Shown piece by piece: positions 60,909 through 64,000 of a stretch of 64,000 bases of DNA. Under the pieces are notes generated by a model that was given only the letters and a program-made list of their open reading frames with translations, was not told the DNA's origin and searched no databases. This DNA comes from Bacteroidetes bacterium HGW-Bacteroidetes-10 (GTDB lineage Bacteria; Bacteroidota; Bacteroidia; Bacteroidales; UBA932). Location: contig PHDT01000004.1 in the NCBI GenBank assembly GCA_002842695.1, positions 56,410 through 120,409 on the forward strand. The letters are read 5' to 3'. The first letter of the stretch is position 1. Each line of letters begins with the position of its first letter. Position numbers and translations under genes: made by a program.

Positions 60909-61922
60909 ATGAAAAAATGGTTGTTGGGAATGACTCCGGCTGAGCTCGGAGAGGTGGCAAAAAGCCTGGCCATGCCCGCCTTTACAGGTAAGCAGATGGC
61001 CGAATGGATTTATAAGAAAAAGGTAAAGGATATCGAAGGGATGACAAACATCTCGAAGATATTTCGTACCGTTCTGGCAGAGGAATATCAAATAGGCGGA
61101 TTTCCTCCTGAAGAGAATCAGCTCTCGGCAGACGGAACAAGAAAATATCTGTTTCCAACCCTTAACGGAAACACTATAGAAAGCGTATTGATTCCGGACG
61201 AAGACCGCTCTACACTTTGTGTCTCTTCTCAGTCTGGTTGTAAAATGGGATGCAGGTTCTGCATGACCGGCCGCCTGGGATTCAGGGGGCATCTTACTGC
61301 CGGAGAGATAATCTCACAGTTCATGAATATTGAGGAGACCAACGAGCTTACAAATGCTGTCTTCATGGGGATGGGAGAACCGCTGGACAATATTACGGAA
61401 GTAATGAAATCAATTGAGATTCTTACTGCAGAATGGGGATTCGGATGGAGCCCAAAAAGAATAACAGTCTCTACAATTGGGGTTATTCACAATCTCAGGG
61501 AGTTCCTTGAGAAGTCAAAATGCCACCTTGCAGTATCACTTCATAATCCCTTTGATGAGGAGCGTGTGGAGCTGATGCCAATGCAGAAGGCATGGCCAAT
61601 TGCCGAGACAATGTCTGTAATAAGGGAGTATGATTTTACCGGGCAGAGAAGGGTCAGTTTTGAATACATCATGTTCGACGGATGGAACGACTCAAAGAGG
61701 CATGCAGATGGAATAATCAGAATGCTGAAAGGACTGGAATGCAGGGTTAATCTTATAAGATTTCACGAAATTCCGGATTTTCCGTTAAGAACTACACCTC
61801 TTGGAAAAATTGAACTCTTCAGAGACCGGCTTGGAAAAGCAGGTGTTATCACAACAATCAGAGCGTCCCGCGGAGAAGATATTCTTGCGGCGTGCGGAAT
61901 GCTTAGCGGGAGCAAAAAATAA
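60909..61922 (+). CDS. rlmN: Dual-specificity 23S rRNA/tRNA (adenine-C2) methyltransferase RlmN
   Basis: Radical SAM enzyme that methylates A2503 of 23S rRNA and A37 of some tRNAs. The 337-residue protein has CKMGCRFC (near residues 111-118) for the SAM cluster. The C-terminal AACGML carries a cysteine of the methyl-transfer pair; the second is Cys331 or its partner in the first cluster region, consistent with the family. It is divergent from recA across 66 bases that contain both promoters. Confidence 0.95.
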   Translation: MKKWLLGMTPAELGEVAKSLAMPAFTGKQMAEWIYKKKVKDIEGMTNISKIFRTVLAEEYQIGGFPPEENQLSADGTRKYLFPTLNGNTIESVLIPDEDRSTLCVSSQSGCKMGCRFCMTGRLGFRGHLTAGEIISQFMNIEETNELTNAVFMGMGEPLDNITEVMKSIEILTAEWGFGWSPKRITVSTIGVIHNLREFLEKSKCHLAVSLHNPFDEERVELMPMQKAWPIAETMSVIREYDFTGQRRVSFEYIMFDGWNDSKRHADGIIRMLKGLECRVNLIRFHEIPDFPLRTTPLGKIELFRDRLGKAGVITTIRASRGEDILAACGMLSGSKK

Positions 61923-61934
61923 ATAATTTCAAAC

Positions 61935-64000
61935 GTGGAAAACAAGAAAGATTTCAGAGGGCTTACGGCCTCCCAGGTTGATGAGAGCAGGAGTAAATAT
62001 GGGCGAAATGTCCTTACTCCTCCCAAAAGGGAGCCATTATGGAAACTTTTCCTGGAGAAGTTTAATGACCCAATTATCAGAATCCTGCTGATTGCAGCAT
62101 TCCTGTCGTTTGGAATCTCTTTTATTCACAACGAGTTCATAGAGACTATAGGAATATTCTTTGCAATTTTTCTTGCAACATTTGTTGGCTTCTGGTTCGA
62201 AATGGATGCCAGTAAGAAGTTTGATGTGCTGAATCAGGTAAACGACGAAACACCTGTTAAGGTTATCAGGGACGGTAATATTACCGAGTTGCCAAAAAGT
62301 GAACTTGTTGTAGGGGATATTGTACTACTGGATACAGGCGAAGAGGTTCCTGCAGACGGCGACCTTCTTGAGGCGGTATCACTCTCTGTAAACGAATCTA
62401 CACTTACGGGAGAGCCGGTAATCTCAAAGAGTACCAACCCGGAATCGTTCGACCATGAGGCTACTTATCCCACAAACAGGATAATGAGAGGGACAACAGT
62501 CGTTGAGGGACACTGTACTTACAAGGTAACACAAGTTGGTGATTCTACTGAATTTGGCAAGGTTGCAGAAAAATCAACAGAAGCATCAACGGAGATTACC
62601 CCTCTTAACAGACAACTTGAATCATTGGCCAGATTCATAGGTTTCATAGGACTTATTCTGGCACTTCTGCTTTTCTTAATCCTTTATGTAAAGGATATGT
62701 TTATGGGACCGGCAGAATATACGACGGGTCAGATAGTTCTTCTTTCATCTGTAATTGCCGCACTTCTTACTGCTATAGGAAAAATCTGGATGCCCATTCT
62801 TAAAGGCGGCCTCTCACTGTTTGCCGCGAAAGGCAAGCATGCAGACCAAAAAGACGATTTTCCCGGAGAGACAGAAGATAAAGGAAAAGAGAGAGGATGG
62901 CTCTTCTGGTTTGTATGGGCCCTGATAGTTTTTGCAATTCCGGTTCTGGTTGCAATGATTGCCGGTGTTGAGGTACTTTCAAAGAGTTCACTCATCTCCA
63001 TTGATGTTGCCGGGATGATTCTGAATCACTTCATGGTGGCTGTAACACTTATTGTCGTTGCTGTACCCGAGGGACTGCCAATGTCTGTAACTCTGTCGCT
63101 GGCTATGAGCATGCGCAGAATGCTTAAGACAAACAACCTTGTAAGAAAGATGCACGCTACCGAGACCATGGGTGCCGCAACTGTTATCTGCACAGATAAA
63201 ACCGGTACTCTTACAAGAAACCAGATGACCGTTGCAGAGACACTATTTACAGGAATTGCAGATCAGAAGCCTGGAGATGACGAGCGCTCCAGACTTGTCG
63301 CAGAGAGTATCTCTGTTAACTCCACTGCATTTCTTAACTTCTCGGACGGAGCTAAAATCAAGACACTGGGAAACCCTACCGAGGCCGCTCTTCTTATGTG
63401 GCTGCATGAAAATGGAATTAACTATCTTGATATAAGGGAAAATACGCAGATAATTGATCAGCTTACCTTCTCAACTGAGAGGAAGTTCATGGGAACTGTT
63501 GCTATCTCTCCTTCAACAGGTAAACGAATGCTCTATGTTAAGGGTGCACCTGAAATTGTAGCTGCGAAATGTACAGATGTTCCTGCAGGAACTGAGGAAA
63601 AGCTTCTTGGCTATCAGAACAGGGCTATGAGGACACTGGCCTTTGCATGTTCACAGGTGAGCGACGATGACGAGAGATCTGTTGAGAAAATGGCATCTGG
63701 CGGGCTGACTTTTCTGGGAATTGTTGCAATTTCAGATCCTGTCAGGGATGATGTTCCCGGCGCAGTTGCAAGATGTCTCAGAGCAGGAATTGATGTGAAA
63801 ATTGTTACAGGAGATACTCCGGGAACTGCCAGGGAGATTGGCCGACAGATAGGAATTCTTAAAGATACGGACGGAGAGGAGACAATAATAACCGGAGTGG
63901 AATTCGAAGCTCTTAGCGACAGCGAGGCATATAAAAGAGTTGCTCTTCTGAAGATAATGTGCAGGGCAAGACCAACAGACAAACAGCGTCTGGTTGAGCT
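61935..64000 (+). CDS. Ca2+-type P-type ATPase (partial, runs off the window)
   Basis: The first 688 residues of a PMCA/SERCA-like P2 ATPase. STLTGEP is the actuator loop, PEGLP (around residue 378) is the M4 ion-site motif, Asp421 in CTDKTGTLT is phosphorylated, and KGAPE binds nucleotide. The frame has no ATG near its start; GTG 61935, 12 bases after rlmN, is the only plausible initiator. Between M3 and M4 there is about 100 residues containing two extra hydrophobic stretches and a charged segment; typical relatives have a short loop. The end lies beyond the window. Confidence 0.9.
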   Translation, partial: MENKKDFRGLTASQVDESRSKYGRNVLTPPKREPLWKLFLEKFNDPIIRILLIAAFLSFGISFIHNEFIETIGIFFAIFLATFVGFWFEMDASKKFDVLNQVNDETPVKVIRDGNITELPKSELVVGDIVLLDTGEEVPADGDLLEAVSLSVNESTLTGEPVISKSTNPESFDHEATYPTNRIMRGTTVVEGHCTYKVTQVGDSTEFGKVAEKSTEASTEITPLNRQLESLARFIGFIGLILALLLFLILYVKDMFMGPAEYTTGQIVLLSSVIAALLTAIGKIWMPILKGGLSLFAAKGKHADQKDDFPGETEDKGKERGWLFWFVWALIVFAIPVLVAMIAGVEVLSKSSLISIDVAGMILNHFMVAVTLIVVAVPEGLPMSVTLSLAMSMRRMLKTNNLVRKMHATETMGAATVICTDKTGTLTRNQMTVAETLFTGIADQKPGDDERSRLVAESISVNSTAFLNFSDGAKIKTLGNPTEAALLMWLHENGINYLDIRENTQIIDQLTFSTERKFMGTVAISPSTGKRMLYVKGAPEIVAAKCTDVPAGTEEKLLGYQNRAMRTLAFACSQVSDDDERSVEKMASGGLTFLGIVAISDPVRDDVPGAVARCLRAGIDVKIVTGDTPGTAREIGRQIGILKDTDGEETIITGVEFEALSDSEAYKRVALLKIMCRARPTDKQRLVE

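Noticed and set aside
1-64000. CRISPR array, insertion sequence or prophage
   Set aside because: No regular repeat-spacer pattern, transposase, integrase or phage structural gene was seen.

Overview
The window reads as a chromosomal segment of an anaerobic member of the Bacteroidota, most likely Bacteroidales. The evidence is an AT-leaning genome, genes with poor Shine-Dalgarno sites but many exact TAnnTTTG promoter boxes, a SusC/SusD pair, two ECF-sigma/FecR loci, TonB-dependent receptors with carboxypeptidase-like N-terminal domains, and an HU/CCDC81-type protein. The species cannot be named from sequence alone. No prophage, insertion sequence or CRISPR array was seen.

Layout. 1-4263 holds the end of rnfB followed by rnfCDGEA, the Na+/H+-translocating ferredoxin:NAD+ oxidoreductase, then a small TPR protein. 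4555-7944 carries a molybdate/tungstate-type ABC permease and ATPase, a divergent membrane polyferredoxin, and a molybdenum-cofactor operon (trmH-like methyltransferase, moaA, moaC, MOSC-MogA fusion). 9875-15341 encodes a complete RND efflux system, followed by a TonB receptor, a serine hydrolase, a MATE transporter and a SIMPL-domain protein. 21473-27830 holds a membrane-bound AraC-type regulator and a SusC/SusD pair without enzymes. 28093-32838 is an ECF sigma/FecR/STN-TonB receptor locus with a DUF2202 lipoprotein; the sigma gene and the lipoprotein gene share a two-part promoter-like motif. tRNA-Asn follows, then a second serine hydrolase, a Crp/Fnr regulator divergent from an OsmC protein, an HMA-CDF cation transporter and a papain-fold aminopeptidase. 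38768-43012 is a second sigma/FecR locus whose STN protein has no beta-barrel. 43304-52455 contains two consecutive trimeric [FeFe]-hydrogenase operons; the second has a NuoF subunit fused to a GltD/NfnB-like NADPH module. A hybrid-type sensor kinase follows. The last part is housekeeping: metG, dnaG, trpS, recA, rlmN and a truncated Ca2+-type P-type ATPase.

How it works together. Rnf couples ferredoxin and NAD(H) to an ion gradient, while the two hydrogenases can exchange electrons among NAD(P)H, ferredoxin and H2. Together they describe a fermentative energy economy based on redox balancing through hydrogen. The hydrogenase maturases HydEFG, the transporter's substrate-binding protein and the remaining cofactor genes are not in the window.

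The most unusual items are the NuoF-GltD hydrogenase subunit, the shared ECF promoter motif, a symmetrical pair of divergent promoters that would give nearly leaderless messages, the barrel-less STN protein with its paralogue, and a set of long perfect hairpins and post-tRNA repeats that no gene explains.
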